13,906 bases of DNA from an uncultured Eubacteriales bacterium (GTDB taxonomy: Bacteria > Bacillota > Clostridia > Oscillospirales > CAG-272), in NCBI GenBank assembly GCA_905205065.1, contig CAJLCI010000041.1, positions 1 to 13,906 on the forward strand, given 5' to 3'. Positions 12,890-13,906 of this stretch are shown here, piece after piece. Under the pieces are notes generated by a model. That model saw only the letters and a program-made list of their open reading frames with translations, had not been told where the DNA came from and did no database searches. Within the stretch, counting starts at the first letter, position 1; each line of letters opens with the position of its first letter. The position numbers were made by a program, and so were the translations under genes.

Positions 12890-13906
12890 TTGAAAGAGTT
12901 GTTTAAGCATTTAAAAAAATATAGAAAAGAAAGCCTGTTTGCTCCGTTTTTTAAAATGATTGAGGCACTTTTCGATCTTTTTGTTCCGCTTGTAGTTGCC
13001 GATATTATCAATGTCGGAATTATGACCGAAGATAAGCGGTATGTTTACAGTAGATGCGGACTGCTTGTAATTCTTGCGGTTATCGGACTTTTTTGCAGTA
13101 TCGTTGCCCAGTATTTTGCCGCCAAAGCTGCGGTAGGCTGTGCATCAGAGCTGCGCCATTCTCTTTTTGCACATATACAAACTCTTGGTTTTTCCGAAAT
13201 AGACGGACTTGGAACCGAGACTCTGATTACAAGGATGACAAGCGATATAAATCAGGTGCAGAGCGGAATTAATCTTTTTCTGCGTCTTTTTCTTCGCAGT
13301 CCTTTTGTGGTTTTTGGCGCAATGATTATGGCGTTTACAATTAACTTTCGCTCAGCTATGATTTTTGCGGTGTCAATCCCGATTCTTGCTTTAATTGTTT
13401 TTGGAATCATGCTTGTTACCGGTCCAATGTATAAAAGAGTTCAGGGACGCCTTGATACGGTTTTGGGTATTACCCGCGAAAATCTTCAGGGAGTTCGTGT
13501 TGTTCGGGCATTCGGAAGGGAAGAGGATGAAACTAAGCGATTTGAGGAAGCAAATGCAAAACTTGCTTCAGGACAGCTTCGTGTGGGACGAATTTCTTCT
13601 CTGATGAATCCGATGACTTATCTTGTGGTTAATCTTGCAATAATTGCAATTCTTAATACAGGAGCTGTGCAGATAAATTCCGGAATTCTTCGTACAGGTG
13701 ACGTAATCGCCCTTATAAATTATATGAGTCAGATTCTTATTGAACTTGTCAAGCTTGCAAACCTGATTATTCAAGTCACAAAAGCTGTTGCTTGCGCCGG
13801 TCGTGTGCAGGCCGTGCTTGATATCAGTCCGGAGATGAGTTTTCCTTCCGATAATGGCTTGACAGCATCCGATTCTTTTAACGGTAATGGGCTTTCAGAT
13901 TTATCT
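12890..13906 (+). CDS. ABC exporter, membrane-domain half (3' end outside the window)
   Basis: One open frame of 339 codons runs to the window edge. It encodes the N-terminal transmembrane domain of a type IV (ABC_membrane) exporter: KELFKHLKKYRKES, spans near 25-45 and 55-75, then the family motif ELRHSLFAHIQTLGFSEID, LITRMTSDINQVQ, spans near 130-175, and GRLDTVLGITRENLQGVRVVRAFGREEDE, the coupling region. The last bases lead into the linker before the nucleotide-binding domain, so no Walker A is visible. The start is a TTG at 12890 with GGGAG at 12877-12881, 8 nt away; the first in-frame ATG lies inside the first span. Such half-transporters often work as heterodimers with an adjacent second gene, which would be beyond the window. 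The substrate (drug, lipid or peptide) cannot be told. Confidence 0.93.
   Translation, partial: MKELFKHLKKYRKESLFAPFFKMIEALFDLFVPLVVADIINVGIMTEDKRYVYSRCGLLVILAVIGLFCSIVAQYFAAKAAVGCASELRHSLFAHIQTLGFSEIDGLGTETLITRMTSDINQVQSGINLFLRLFLRSPFVVFGAMIMAFTINFRSAMIFAVSIPILALIVFGIMLVTGPMYKRVQGRLDTVLGITRENLQGVRVVRAFGREEDETKRFEEANAKLASGQLRVGRISSLMNPMTYLVVNLAIIAILNTGAVQINSGILRTGDVIALINYMSQILIELVKLANLIIQVTKAVACAGRVQAVLDISPEMSFPSDNGLTASDSFNGNGLSDLS

Overview
The window looks like a chromosomal stretch from an anaerobic Clostridia-type Firmicute, probably a gut or rumen Oscillospiraceae/Ruminococcus-like organism. This is an inference from a two-FeoA ferrous-iron locus with a FeoB-associated Cys-rich peptide, a dockerin-bearing secreted esterase, a clostridial-type Ala-tRNA(Pro) deacylase and moderate-to-low GC. 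Every gene I can support lies on the + strand. No rRNA, tRNA, transposase, phage gene or CRISPR array is visible.

Layout. (1) 1-3758: ferrous iron uptake locus, feoA - feoA - feoB - (repeat array A) - FeoB-associated Cys-rich membrane peptide, closed by a strong terminator at 3952-3989. A perfect palindrome between a TATAAT box and feoB, with a degenerate copy upstream of the first feoA, suggests a metal-responsive operator. (2) 4044-5687: an isolated unit with its own good sigma-70 promoter and terminator, encoding a secreted protein with dockerin, acidic linker and SGNH esterase domain. (3) 6028-7869: a polytopic DUF2079 membrane protein, probably GT-C-like. (4) 8144-10828: CapA-like lipoprotein metallophosphatase, prolyl-tRNA editing deacylase and Crp/Fnr-family regulator, closely spaced. 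(5) 11145-11657: YgjV-family membrane protein. (6) 12028-12624: unknown two-TM protein with a cytosolic Cys cluster. (7) 12890-end: N-terminal part of an ABC exporter (TTG start), cut by the window edge before its ATPase domain.

The most unusual signal is not a gene. Four intergenic gaps (about 3338-3479, 5742-5905, 7890-7968, 11681-11826) each carry a run of degenerate 15-16-nt tandem units, roughly YTGYARRGNNNTTCNY. Each run ends, on the same strand and side, in a conserved box TTTCGCTCACTTTTT followed by nCGnTGG. The box is identical over 15 nt in copies A and D. Copies B and D also share the 13-nt left-end sequence TAGCTAAAAGCAG. Units are more alike inside an array than between arrays. 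All four sit just downstream of a gene in the direction of transcription, and one splits the feo locus. I read them as members of one dispersed non-coding repeat family of unknown function.
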